A stretch of 42,702 nt of DNA from JAXDAY01 sp034679345 (GTDB lineage: Bacteria; Eisenbacteria; RBG-16-71-46; CAIMUX01; VGJL01), in assembly GCA_034679345.1 (NCBI GenBank), contig JAXDAY010000005.1, forward strand, positions 1 to 42,702. Direction: 5' to 3'. A program made the position numbers and the translations under genes. The notes below the pieces were generated by a model. It was not told where the DNA came from. It worked only from the letters and a program-made list of their open reading frames with translations, and searched no databases. Below are positions 31,368 through 39,830 of this stretch, one piece after another. How positions within the stretch are numbered: the first letter of the stretch is position 1; every line of letters begins with the position of its first letter.

Positions 31368-32579
31368 TCAGGCGTTCTCGAACGCCAGCGATTCGGGCAG
31401 GCGTGGGTCGCGCTCCGGCACGAGGGAGCGATTGCGCAGGCGGAATGCCAGGGCGGCTACATAGAGACCGCCGACTCCGATCATGCAGGTCAAATCCACC
31501 AGGTGCGGCGCCGCCGACTTCGGCGATGCCTGCGGCATGACAAGCCAGTAGAGGTCGACCGCGTGCATCAGAAGCACCCACACGGCGGGCAGGAAGAGAA
31601 ACCGCCGGGTCCGCTTGACGAATCTCGGCAAGAGAACGGCGAAGGGGATGATGAAGTGGCCGACGAGGAGCATCCATGCCACCGACTCCCAGCCGTTCGT
31701 CTGGCGCTTCAGGAGCCAACCCGTCTCCTCGGGCAGGTTGGCGTACCAGATCAGCATGTACTGCGAGAAGGCGATGTAGGCCCAGAAGACCGTAAAGGCG
31801 AAGATGAGCTTCCCCAGATCGTGGTAGTGCTCCGGGGTGATCGCCTTGCGGAGCCTTCCCGTCTGCTGGAGCAAGACCACGAGGACCGTCAGGCAGGCGA
31901 AGAACCCGACCACGGCGCCCGAGAAGTAGTAGACGCCGAAGATCGTGCTGAACCAGTGCGGATCGAGCGACATCAGGAGATCGAAGGCCGCCACGCAGGC
32001 CGTCAGTCCATAGAGGACCATCGCGGGACCCGAGAAGCGCTCCATGCTCTTCGTGAGCTTCGGATCGCCGCTCGAGTCCTGCGCGATCGAGCGACGCACG
32101 AAGAAGTTCGCGAGCAGGATCCAGACGCCGAAGTAGACCGCGGCGCGGATCACGAAGAAGGGGACGTTGAGGTAGGGGCGCTTCGCCTGCAGAAGCGGAT
32201 CGTGCGCGACGGCCGCGGCGTCGGTCCAGTGGTAGAGGTGGTTCATCCCGATCAGCACGGGGATCATGAGCGCCGCCAGCGGAAGGAGATTCGCGGCCAG
32301 CCCCTCGGCAAGCCGGCGCACGACGACTCCCCAGCCGGCCCGCACCAGGTGATGGAGGATCACGAAGAAGAGCGCGCCGAGCGAGAGGCTCAGGAAATAG
32401 GTGAAGGCGAGCAGGTAGGCGTGGAAGAAGCGGGATAGCGCCTCATCCCCTCGTAGACCGAGGAGAACGCTCGCGACGAGAAACAGGATTCCGATCGCTC
32501 CCGCCGTTCTCACCGTCTTCGACCCGAGCCCTTCCAGGGTCCGGTGCTCGGTGAAGATATCGATCGCGTGGTGACGCAT
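31368..32579 (-). CDS. actF: Alternative Complex III subunit ActF
   Basis: This 403-residue polytopic protein is the second quinone-site-type subunit of ACIII. It has about ten helices and shows similarity to the NrfD-like subunit ActC only in outline. Visible segments are LGALFFVILHHLVRAGWGVVVRRL, MNHLYHWTD, MSLDPHWFSTIFGVYYFSG, FWAYIAFSQYMLIWYANLPEE and VLLPRFVKR, which are typical of ActF. The gene follows actE by 15 bp. ActF and ActC together form the membrane core of the complex. Confidence 0.93.
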   Translation of the reverse strand: MRHHAIDIFTEHRTLEGLGSKTVRTAGAIGILFLVASVLLGLRGDEALSRFFHAYLLAFTYFLSLSLGALFFVILHHLVRAGWGVVVRRLAEGLAANLLPLAALMIPVLIGMNHLYHWTDAAAVAHDPLLQAKRPYLNVPFFVIRAAVYFGVWILLANFFVRRSIAQDSSGDPKLTKSMERFSGPAMVLYGLTACVAAFDLLMSLDPHWFSTIFGVYYFSGAVVGFFACLTVLVVLLQQTGRLRKAITPEHYHDLGKLIFAFTVFWAYIAFSQYMLIWYANLPEETGWLLKRQTNGWESVAWMLLVGHFIIPFAVLLPRFVKRTRRFLFLPAVWVLLMHAVDLYWLVMPQASPKSAAPHLVDLTCMIGVGGLYVAALAFRLRNRSLVPERDPRLPESLAFENA

Positions 32580-32594
32580 CCTTGGCTCCGCTCC

Positions 32595-33236
32595 TCAGCG
32601 CAGGGTCGGCCGGATATCGGCCGGCACATCCTCGATCCGGGCGTTCTGGCTCTTCTGGAGCGCCCGGACGTAGGCGACGATCGCCCAGCGATCCGCGACG
32701 GGAATCTGCGCGCCGTAGGCCGGCATGTTCCGGATCCCGTTCGCGATCGTATTGTAGAGATGCCCAACCGGCCGCTCGCGGACCGCCACGTCATGGAGAT
32801 TCGTCGGCGGCGTCCAGGTCCCCTCTTGCAGCCGCTCGGCGCGCGCCGCGACGATGCCGTCGCCCATCCCCGCGAGACCATGGCAAGGAGCGCAGAAGAT
32901 CTCGTAGCGCTGCTGCCCACGCCGCATCGTCGACTCGGTGACGGGTCCGGGGAACTCGACCGCCCATGCGCCGTTCACGAGGCCGCGGTTCAGGTGGGAA
33001 TCCTCCTCGAGCTGGCCCTGCGCCACCGTCCCGGGAACGGGCCTTCGGTCGGCGCGCGAGTCGGCGAACATCGGATTCACCGACTGCGGCCGGAACTTCT
33101 CCTGCCGGTCCATGTCGGGGATGATCATCATCCTGGGAGTCCTTTGCGGAGTCGTGCGCGCGCGCGCGATCAAGGCGAAGGGAATCCAGGAGACCGCCAC
33201 GAGGAGGAGCGCCACATGGATCAGCCAGCGCGGCAT
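32595..33236 (-). CDS. actE: Alternative Complex III mono-haem cytochrome ActE
   Basis: This 213-residue protein has an N-terminal signal anchor (LIHVALLLVAVSWIPFALIA) and one class I cytochrome c domain with C115-AP-C118-H119 and a downstream methionine (NMPAYGAQIP). It is the mono-haem cytochrome of ACIII and probably hands electrons to the cytochrome c domain of the caa3 oxidase. It follows actD by 3 bp. Confidence 0.9.
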   Translation of the reverse strand: MPRWLIHVALLLVAVSWIPFALIARARTTPQRTPRMMIIPDMDRQEKFRPQSVNPMFADSRADRRPVPGTVAQGQLEEDSHLNRGLVNGAWAVEFPGPVTESTMRRGQQRYEIFCAPCHGLAGMGDGIVAARAERLQEGTWTPPTNLHDVAVRERPVGHLYNTIANGIRNMPAYGAQIPVADRWAIVAYVRALQKSQNARIEDVPADIRPTLR

Positions 33237-33239
33237 CGC

Positions 33240-33806
33240 CTACTCCTCCACCCGCTCGACGGAGAGGCCCCCGATCTCCCTCAGGAAATCGGCGGTCCGC
33301 GCCTCGTCGAACTTCGGATCGCTCGCCTCGATGGCGATGAAGAATCGGTCGGTCGTCACCTGACGGAATCGCTCGCTCTTGAAGATCGGGTGGTGCAGCA
33401 TCGGCAGGTTGTTCATCGCGAGCATTCCCACGAAAGCGGCGATCGCGCTGAAGAGAATCGTCAGCTCGAAGACGACCGGGATGTTCCCCGGTATCCCCAT
33501 GAATGGCTTGCCGCTCACGAGGATCGGGTAGTTGTGGGCGTTCATCCACCACTGGAGCAGGAACCCGGTGGCCATCCCCGTGAGACCCGCGCCGAGGACC
33601 AGGAGCGGCAGCCGCGTCTGCTTGATCCCCATCGCATCGTTCATCCCATGGACGGGGAAGGGAGTGAAGGCGTCCCAGTGGCGGAAACCCGCGTCGCGAA
33701 CCCGCTCGCACGCCCGCAAGGTCTCGTTGACCGACTCGAACTCCGCCAGAAGGGCGTAGAGCCCGCGCGATTCCACGGCCGCGGCCGCTCTTTCCTTCGC
33801 GCCCAT
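33240..33806 (-). CDS. actD: Alternative Complex III subunit ActD (DUF3341)
   Basis: This 188-residue protein has an N-terminal soluble part (RGLYALLAEFESVNETLRACERVRDAGF) and the DUF3341 signature HWDAFTPFPVHGMNDAMG, followed by two transmembrane helices (LPLLVLGAGLTGMATGFLLQWW and VVFELTILFSAIAAFVGMLAM) and a cytoplasmic tail. The ATG at 33806 overlaps the actC stop by one base. ActD is a membrane subunit with no cofactor. Confidence 0.92.
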   Translation of the reverse strand: MGAKERAAAAVESRGLYALLAEFESVNETLRACERVRDAGFRHWDAFTPFPVHGMNDAMGIKQTRLPLLVLGAGLTGMATGFLLQWWMNAHNYPILVSGKPFMGIPGNIPVVFELTILFSAIAAFVGMLAMNNLPMLHHPIFKSERFRQVTTDRFFIAIEASDPKFDEARTADFLREIGGLSVERVEE

Positions 33807-35275
33807 CACTTCGTCTCCCGCTCGATGACCTTGGCGTCGTGGAGCTGCGGGATGTCCCCACGGTAGTCGCCCGGCCCCTTCTGCTGCCAAGGCTCAGGCC
33901 CTTCCTGACGCATCACCGTCTTCACCTCCGCCATGGCGACCATCGGCAGGAAGCGAACGAAGAGGAGAAAGAGCGTGAAGAAGAGCCCGAAGCTCCCGGC
34001 GAAGGTCAGCAGATCGACCGCCGTCGGCTTGAAGTAACCCCAGGCGGAGGGAAGGTAGTCGCGCGAGAGCGAGGTCACGATGATCACATAGCGCTCGAAC
34101 CACATGCCGACGTTGACCAGGATCGAGATGATCATGAGGATCGGAATGCTCGTGCGCGCCCGCTTCAACCAGAAGAGCTGCGGCACCAGGACGTTGCAGG
34201 AGACCATGATCCAGTAGGCCCAGGCGTAGGGGCCCATCGCGCGGTTGAGGAAGGTGAACATCTCGTAAGGATTGCCGCTGTACCAGGCGATGAAGAACTC
34301 CGTCGCGTAGGCCAGGCCCACCATCGAGCCGGTGGCGAGGATGATCTTCGCCATGTTCTCGAGGTGGCGCATCGTGATGATCTCCTTCAGGCCGAAGAAC
34401 TGGCGCGAGGGGATCATCAGGGTCATGACCATCGCGAAGCCCGAGAAGATGGCGCCGGCGACGAAGTAGGGCGGGAAGATCGTCGTATGCCAGCCCGGGA
34501 CCTGGGAGACGGCGAAGTCGAAGCTCACCACCGAGTGGACGGAGAGGACGAGCGGCGTCGCCAGCGCCGCCAGGAGCAGATAGGCCACCTCGTAGCGGTG
34601 CCACTGCCGGTTCGAGCCGCGCCAGCCCAGCGCCAGGATTCCGTAGATCACCTGGCGGATCCTGCCCGTCGCCCGATCGCGCAGGGTGGCCAGGTCGGGG
34701 ATCATCCCCATGAACCAGAACATGGTGGAGACGAGCATGTAGGTCGAGACCGCAAAGACGTCCCAGAGAAGCGGCGAGCGGAAGTTCGGCCAGATCAGGT
34801 TCTGGTTCGGCAACGGGAAGAGAAACCACGCGAACCAGACGCGTCCCACGTGGATCGCGGGGAAGATTCCGGCGCAGATGACCGCGAAAATCGTCATCGC
34901 CTCGGCGAACCGGTTGATGCTCGTCCGCCACTTCTGCCGGAAGAGGAAGAGGATCGCCGAGATCAAGGTGCCGGCGTGCCCGATGCCCACCCAGAAGACG
35001 AAGTTCGTGATGTCGAAGGCCCAGCCGACCGGCACCTGGAGCCCCCAGACGCCGACTCCGCGGAAGAAGAGGTAGGCGATCATCGCGAAGAGGACCATCG
35101 TGAGCGAGAGGGAGACGGCGAATGCGATGTACCAGGCCCGCGGGGGCTTCGGCTTCTCGACGATCCCGCAAACCTTCTCCGTGACGGTGGCGAAGGTGTT
35201 GCCGCCCAGGATCAGAGGCGCGCGGTAGCCTGGATCCTCCGCGTCGAAGGGCCGCTCGATCGGCTTCGTGCTCAT
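33806..35275 (-). CDS. actC: Alternative Complex III quinone-binding subunit ActC (NrfD family)
   Basis: This 489-residue NrfD-like protein is the main quinol-oxidising membrane subunit. About ten helices are present; characteristic segments are FVFWVGIGHAGTLISAILFLFRQKWRTSINR, FAVICAGIFPAIHVGRVWFAWFLFPLPN, VVSFDFAVSQVPGWHTTIFPPYFVAGAIFSG and AWYSGNPYEMFTF. The ATG at 35275 overlaps the actB stop (ATGA). The long open frame upstream lies inside actB and is not coding. It takes up quinol and passes electrons to the iron-sulfur region of ActB. Confidence 0.96.
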   Translation of the reverse strand: MSTKPIERPFDAEDPGYRAPLILGGNTFATVTEKVCGIVEKPKPPRAWYIAFAVSLSLTMVLFAMIAYLFFRGVGVWGLQVPVGWAFDITNFVFWVGIGHAGTLISAILFLFRQKWRTSINRFAEAMTIFAVICAGIFPAIHVGRVWFAWFLFPLPNQNLIWPNFRSPLLWDVFAVSTYMLVSTMFWFMGMIPDLATLRDRATGRIRQVIYGILALGWRGSNRQWHRYEVAYLLLAALATPLVLSVHSVVSFDFAVSQVPGWHTTIFPPYFVAGAIFSGFAMVMTLMIPSRQFFGLKEIITMRHLENMAKIILATGSMVGLAYATEFFIAWYSGNPYEMFTFLNRAMGPYAWAYWIMVSCNVLVPQLFWLKRARTSIPILMIISILVNVGMWFERYVIIVTSLSRDYLPSAWGYFKPTAVDLLTFAGSFGLFFTLFLLFVRFLPMVAMAEVKTVMRQEGPEPWQQKGPGDYRGDIPQLHDAKVIERETK

Positions 35276-38200
35276 CCGTGGTGTTCCTCGAGGCCGTCCG
35301 CCGGGATGGGGGAGCCGGCGCCCGGAATCGGGTTTCGCACCTTCGCCAGGTACTGGGTGCGCGGCCGCGTGTTGATCTCCTCGAGCAGACCGTATGCGCG
35401 GGCATGGCCGTGCAGCTTCGACACCCGGCTCTCGGGATCGCTCAGATCGCCGAAGACGATCGCCTGTGTCGGGCAGGTCTGGGCGCAGGCCGGCGTGATC
35501 TCGCCGTCGCGGATCCGCCGCCCCTCGTTCTTGGAGACGATCTTCACCGCCTCGATCCGCTGGACGCAGTAGGTGCACTTCTCCATCACCCCGCGCCCGC
35601 GGACGGTCACCTCGGGGTTCATCCCCATCTTCTCGGTCTCGCTCGTCTCCTTGTGGAAGTTGAACCAGTTGAACCGGCGGACCTTGTAGGGGCAGTTGTT
35701 CGAGCAGTAGCGCGTGCCGACGCAGCGGTTGTAGGCCATCGCGTTGAGCCCCTCGCGCGTGTGGACCGTCGCGCTCACCGGACAGACCTGCTCGCAGGGG
35801 GCGTTCTCGCACTGCACGCAGGCGACCGGCTGGTGGGCGATCTGCGGCGCCTCTTCGCCCCCGCGGAAGTAGCGATCGATCCGCAGCCAGTGCATCTCGC
35901 GGCCCCGGCGGATCTGATCCCGGCCGACCACCGGAACGTTGTTCTCGGCGACGCACGCCACGACGCAGGCGCCGCAGCCGGTGCAGCTGTTGAGATCGAT
36001 CGCCATGCCCCACTGCGGGCCTTCCGAGTAGTCGTGCGGCGGGTAGAGCTGGTGCGAGCCCGGGTCGTGGATCCGGTGCTTCGCGAACTCCGGATGGGCC
36101 TTGTACTCGGCGAGGTCGGCCTCGCGGAACAGCTCGCCCAGGCGCCGCTCCATTCCGCGAAGGCCAATGGCGTCGATCGTGTGATGGTTCTGGGTGCAAG
36201 CGAACGCGTGCTTGCCGCCGATCTTTCGGATCGACAGGCCCGATGCGAAATGAAGCGCCTCGCTGCCGCGCAGGCGGTAGAAGTCGAATCCGGCGTCGTT
36301 TCCGACCCTGCCGGCCGCCGTGCGGCCGTATCCGAGGTTCAGCGTGACGGAACCGGCCGCGTGACCGGGCAGGACATAGACCGCCGCGTCGACCTCCCGT
36401 CCGTTGTAGCTCAGGCGCACCCGGTCGTCCGCCTGAAGCCCGAGCTCGCGCGCCGTCGACGGGGCGAGGATCGCCGCGTTGTCCCAGGTGATCTTCGTCA
36501 GGGGATCGGGCATTTCCTGCAGCCAGCCGTTGTTCGCGAAACGGCCGTCGTGGACCTTGGCGTCGCGGCGGAAGACCAGCTCGAGGCCGCCGGGATCGCC
36601 GGCTGGAGGGCCGAGCGAAGCGAAGCGGGCGAGGATCTCCGCCGGCCGCATGGCCGCCATCTCGAGCGGGAAGGCGGTGCCGGACATGACGCCCTCGTGG
36701 AGGATCCGTCTCCAGGCCGCCTCGCTGTCATCGCCGTCGATGCCGTGGGTCCTGCGGACGATCGCGTGGCCGTCCAGCGGTCGGGAGTCGACGAGGATCG
36801 AGAGGATCTCGATCGGGCTGCGGCCGCCGTAGAGCGGCTCGATGAGCGGCTGGGCCACGCCGATGGTCCCATCGGATGCCCGAGTGTCGCCCCACGCCTC
36901 GAGGTCATGGGCGCGCGGCAGGTGCCAGGTTGTGAGCTTCGAGGTCTCGTTCTCATGGAGTGACAGGTGGATCGATACCGGCACCTTCGGGAGCAGTCCG
37001 GCGAAGTCGAGGTCGGCCGGGGCGTCGTAGGCCGGATTGCCCCCCAGGATGACCAGAGTCTCGATCGCGCCTGCGTCGATGGCCGCCGCGAGCGAGAGGA
37101 TCGCGTCGCGATGCGTCGGCCGCTCGGGGTCGGGCGCGAGCGCGAGCTCCACCGTGTGGCCGAAGTTCCCGAGAGCCTCGTTCAGGCGGTGGACGAGGGC
37201 GTGCACCTCAGGGGGTTGGCCGGGGCCCGCGAGGATGAGGGAGCGGCCGCGGTGAGCGAGGAGCTCCTCGACGATCGCCGCGACGAAGCGACGCGGCTCG
37301 GGACCGGCCGCGAGCGCGAGCGACGAAGCCTCAGCGCCCAGGATCCCCAGCGCGATCTGGGCGGCGACGGCCGGGATCTCGCGGGAGAGAATCGCGTGCC
37401 GGTTGTCCGCCATCGAGCCGGTAATGCTGAATCCGCTCTCGATCACATGGAGGCGGCTCATCGAGCCCTGATCGGCGGAGCGGCGCCCCTCGGCGAAGTC
37501 CCGGGCATGAGGGATCGCCGACGGGTCCGCGCCCAGCGGATCGGCGTCGAGACAGACGATGATCGCCGCTTCCTTTAGGTGGTATAGGGGCCGCATGGGC
37601 TTTCCAAAGGCGATCGACGCCCCAATCCGCTCATTGTCCTGGGTGAGCGGCTCGTACTCGAACCAGCGGGCCTCGGGAGCGCTCTCCGCGAGCCTGCGGC
37701 GCAAGTCGGCGACGCTCGGGGAAGAAGTCGCTTCCGTCAGGATCGCGAGGCCCGCCCCGCGGCGGGTCCGAGCCGTGGCGAGGCGGCCGGATACGAATCG
37801 CTCGAAGTCCTCCCAGGACTGAGCGCGGCGCGTCCCCGCCTCACGCGAGATGGGGTAACGGCTGCGATCGGGGTCGTAGAGATCGAGGATGCTCGCCTGG
37901 TCAATCGCGTCCGCGGCTCCAAGACTGCCCGGATGCTTGGGATTCCCCTCGACCTTGATCGGCCGGCCGTCATAGCTCACGACCAGCAGGCCGCGTCCCA
38001 CGCCGCTGCGGTCGATCGAGGTCGCGTACCGAAGCGGCACCCCGGGCGTGTAGCCGGCCGGGCGCGAGAAGGAGACGATCTCCTCCTTCGGCCACCGGCA
38101 GCCCGCAAGACCGGCAAGCGCCAGCGAGGCCCCCATCACCTTGAGGAATCCGCGGCGCGTGGCCGGGGGCAGCGACTCCCAGACCTCTCCGGGGAACTCG

Positions 38201-38298
38201 CGCTCCACCATCTCCCGGAACTCCGGGGAGTCGGCCCGCTCCTCGAGGCTGCGCCAGTAGGTCGGGGGCGAGGCGGGTGTCGGGTCTACCGGTGGCAT
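35272..38298 (-). CDS. actB: Alternative Complex III iron-sulfur subunit ActB
   Basis: This 1008-residue protein joins a molybdopterin-oxidoreductase-like domain (about 80-745, without evident cofactor use, as in other ActB) to a ferredoxin-like domain (about 760-960) with cysteine clusters CTGCGACVVAC, CVQCENAPCEQVCP, CVGTRYCSNNCPY, CTYCVQRI and CAQTCPTQ, enough for three 4Fe-4S and one 3Fe-4S centre. A twin-arginine signal RRGFLK (48-53) and lipobox-like AGLAGC (C67) direct it across the membrane. The ATG at 38298 lies inside the 3' end of actA by 13 bp. It passes electrons between ActC and the haem subunits. Confidence 0.95.
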   Translation of the reverse strand: MPPVDPTPASPPTYWRSLEERADSPEFREMVEREFPGEVWESLPPATRRGFLKVMGASLALAGLAGCRWPKEEIVSFSRPAGYTPGVPLRYATSIDRSGVGRGLLVVSYDGRPIKVEGNPKHPGSLGAADAIDQASILDLYDPDRSRYPISREAGTRRAQSWEDFERFVSGRLATARTRRGAGLAILTEATSSPSVADLRRRLAESAPEARWFEYEPLTQDNERIGASIAFGKPMRPLYHLKEAAIIVCLDADPLGADPSAIPHARDFAEGRRSADQGSMSRLHVIESGFSITGSMADNRHAILSREIPAVAAQIALGILGAEASSLALAAGPEPRRFVAAIVEELLAHRGRSLILAGPGQPPEVHALVHRLNEALGNFGHTVELALAPDPERPTHRDAILSLAAAIDAGAIETLVILGGNPAYDAPADLDFAGLLPKVPVSIHLSLHENETSKLTTWHLPRAHDLEAWGDTRASDGTIGVAQPLIEPLYGGRSPIEILSILVDSRPLDGHAIVRRTHGIDGDDSEAAWRRILHEGVMSGTAFPLEMAAMRPAEILARFASLGPPAGDPGGLELVFRRDAKVHDGRFANNGWLQEMPDPLTKITWDNAAILAPSTARELGLQADDRVRLSYNGREVDAAVYVLPGHAAGSVTLNLGYGRTAAGRVGNDAGFDFYRLRGSEALHFASGLSIRKIGGKHAFACTQNHHTIDAIGLRGMERRLGELFREADLAEYKAHPEFAKHRIHDPGSHQLYPPHDYSEGPQWGMAIDLNSCTGCGACVVACVAENNVPVVGRDQIRRGREMHWLRIDRYFRGGEEAPQIAHQPVACVQCENAPCEQVCPVSATVHTREGLNAMAYNRCVGTRYCSNNCPYKVRRFNWFNFHKETSETEKMGMNPEVTVRGRGVMEKCTYCVQRIEAVKIVSKNEGRRIRDGEITPACAQTCPTQAIVFGDLSDPESRVSKLHGHARAYGLLEEINTRPRTQYLAKVRNPIPGAGSPIPADGLEEHHG

Positions 38299-38942
38299 GT
38301 CACGCAGTCCGTCGAAGGGTTGATGTTCCGTTCCTCCCGAAGGCGCTTGCCGAGCAGCGCCGGGTCCTCGCTCGGCGACCAGTCCATCTTCGTCACGAAC
38401 TCGACCGGCCGCAGATGGGGCTCCGGATTCCGGTGGCAACCGAGGCACCAACCCATCGTGAGGGGCTGGTCCTGCTGCACCTCCTCCATCCGGTCGACTC
38501 GACCGTGGCAGGAGACGCATCCGATGCCGCGGCTCACGTGGGCGCTGTGATTGAAGTAGACGTAATCGGGCAGATCATGCACGCGAATCCATGGGATCGG
38601 CAGTCCCGTCGTGAAGCTCTCGCGCACGGCGATCAGCTTTTCGCTCTGAGCGCGGACCTTCTGGTGGCAGTTCATGCAGGTCTGGGTCGGGGGGATTGCT
38701 GCGAAGCTGGCCGTCTCCACCGTGGTGTGGCAGTACCGGCAGTCGATGCCGAGCTGACCCGCGTGGAGGGCGTGGCTGTAGGGGACGGGTTGCCTCGGCA
38801 TATACCCCACCGCGGTGGTCTGGGCGTGCGTTCCATAGGCGATTAGCAGCACGACGTAGAGGGGCCCACCCAGGAGGGCGGCCCCGACAGCAATCCGCAA
38901 GGGATTGGACCACTTGGGAAAGATGAATCGGCTCATATGCAA
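38286..38942 (-). CDS. actA: Alternative Complex III penta-haem cytochrome ActA
   Basis: This 218-residue membrane-anchored cytochrome has one N-terminal helix (IAVGAALLGGPLYVVLLIAYG) and five CxxCH haem sites: CRYCH, CMNCH, CVSCH, CLGCH and CVTCH, the last two residues from the C-terminus. Five haems match ActA. It is first in the cluster. ATG at 38942 and 38936 are both possible; neither has a clear ribosome site, so the start may be nearly leaderless or depend on an unrecognised signal. Confidence 0.94.
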   Translation of the reverse strand: MHMSRFIFPKWSNPLRIAVGAALLGGPLYVVLLIAYGTHAQTTAVGYMPRQPVPYSHALHAGQLGIDCRYCHTTVETASFAAIPPTQTCMNCHQKVRAQSEKLIAVRESFTTGLPIPWIRVHDLPDYVYFNHSAHVSRGIGCVSCHGRVDRMEEVQQDQPLTMGWCLGCHRNPEPHLRPVEFVTKMDWSPSEDPALLGKRLREERNINPSTDCVTCHR

Positions 38943-39080
38943 TCTAGTTCACAAACAGGCGAGGCTATCCCGGGGGGAACGGGGAAGTCAAGGAAGAGTC
39001 AGTTCGCTTCACCGATGGGGCAGGGGGAAGCGGTAAAGATTGCGCTAAAACCTTCGCTTTTTGCCCAACCTGCGGCAAAT

Positions 39081-39096
39081 CGGAAAGATCTTTCCG
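39081..39096. promoter_or_regulatory. Perfect 16-bp palindrome upstream of actA
   Basis: CGGAAAGATCTTTCCG reads the same on both strands, 139 bp upstream of the actA start in the AT-richer part of the spacer. A dimeric regulator controlling the respiratory cluster is a likely reader; this is inference. Confidence 0.45.
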
Positions 39097-39792
39097 GCGC
39101 GATCATGTTGTCCTGTATAGAGAAAGAATCCATGCATAGTTAGCACATCTGATGCGGCACTACGTTGTTTATGGATAATCCTGATTGAAACAATCCGCCG
39201 CGGTCGGTAGGATTTCGAGCGCAGGATGTGGTTACGCGCTGGGGCCCTCGAACGTGCCGGTTAGTCTGGCGATCTTGGTTCACGAGGGCAGCCTCTAGAT
39301 GTCCGAAGCGGAGCGTTCCGGAGCGTTCGAGGCTCCCGCCGCCATATCCAGCGAGACTCCTCGGGAGTCCCTGGGTTCTCGGCCTTGATCGACAAGCCGT
39401 CCATGAGCCGATGGAGAGAGCGTTGCGCATCTGACTGTGAGCGAACCGCCTCCGCGACCGGACGAGCCTGGCGTGACGGGACCTGATCGGAAGGCTTGTA
39501 CTTTCACAATGCGATCTTCTCTTGCTGGATTTTCGATGGGAGCCGCGCGCTCACGAGGCGTCATGCGCTGCGTCCGAGATCGATACCTGCCCGGCGAGGG
39601 CCAACGGGATTCATCCGCCAAGGCGATAGACATGTCCAGGCGTTCTCTTTGTGCAACTTGTCTCGGGGGGAGGAGTCGAACGGTCCGATTCCTCCGGATC
39701 GACCCATGAACCGGCCGGAGGAGGAAGGAGCGGACCCCAGGAGGATTGAGATTCACTCAATGAGATTCATTTGGTGACCGTGAACCTGCAAA

Positions 39793-39813
39793 GTCGGGTC
39801 TCCGCGACCCGAC
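39793..39813 (+). promoter_or_regulatory. 5'-UTR hairpin before secreted protein gene
   Basis: GTCGGGTC (39793-39800) and GACCCGAC (39806-39813) form a perfect 8-bp stem with loop TCCGC. The purine-rich ribosome site GGAGGAGAGAG begins a few bases later. It could stabilise the message or modulate translation. Confidence 0.45.
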
Positions 39814-39830
39814 GCCGGAGGAGAGAGACC

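Larger units (their letters stand above)
38943..39830. promoter_or_regulatory. Non-coding divergent control region
   Basis: This 888-bp stretch separates actA from the large secreted protein gene. No open frame in it reads like a protein. Its first part (about 39040-39180) is clearly richer in A and T than the genes around it. It contains a 16-bp palindrome (39081-39096) and, just before the right-hand gene, an 8-bp hairpin (39793-39813). Promoters for both flanking genes must lie here, but I could not fix any by eye. Confidence 0.55.

Noticed and set aside
35272..38298. ActB as an active molybdenum oxidoreductase
   Set aside because: The gene order, fused ferredoxin domain and size match ActB of Alternative Complex III, whose molybdopterin-like domain is not known to hold the cofactor.
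39295..39756. Open frames on both strands in the 39.1-39.8 kb spacer
   Set aside because: None has a convincing ribosome site, domain, hydrophobic pattern or codon bias like its neighbours; treated as non-coding.
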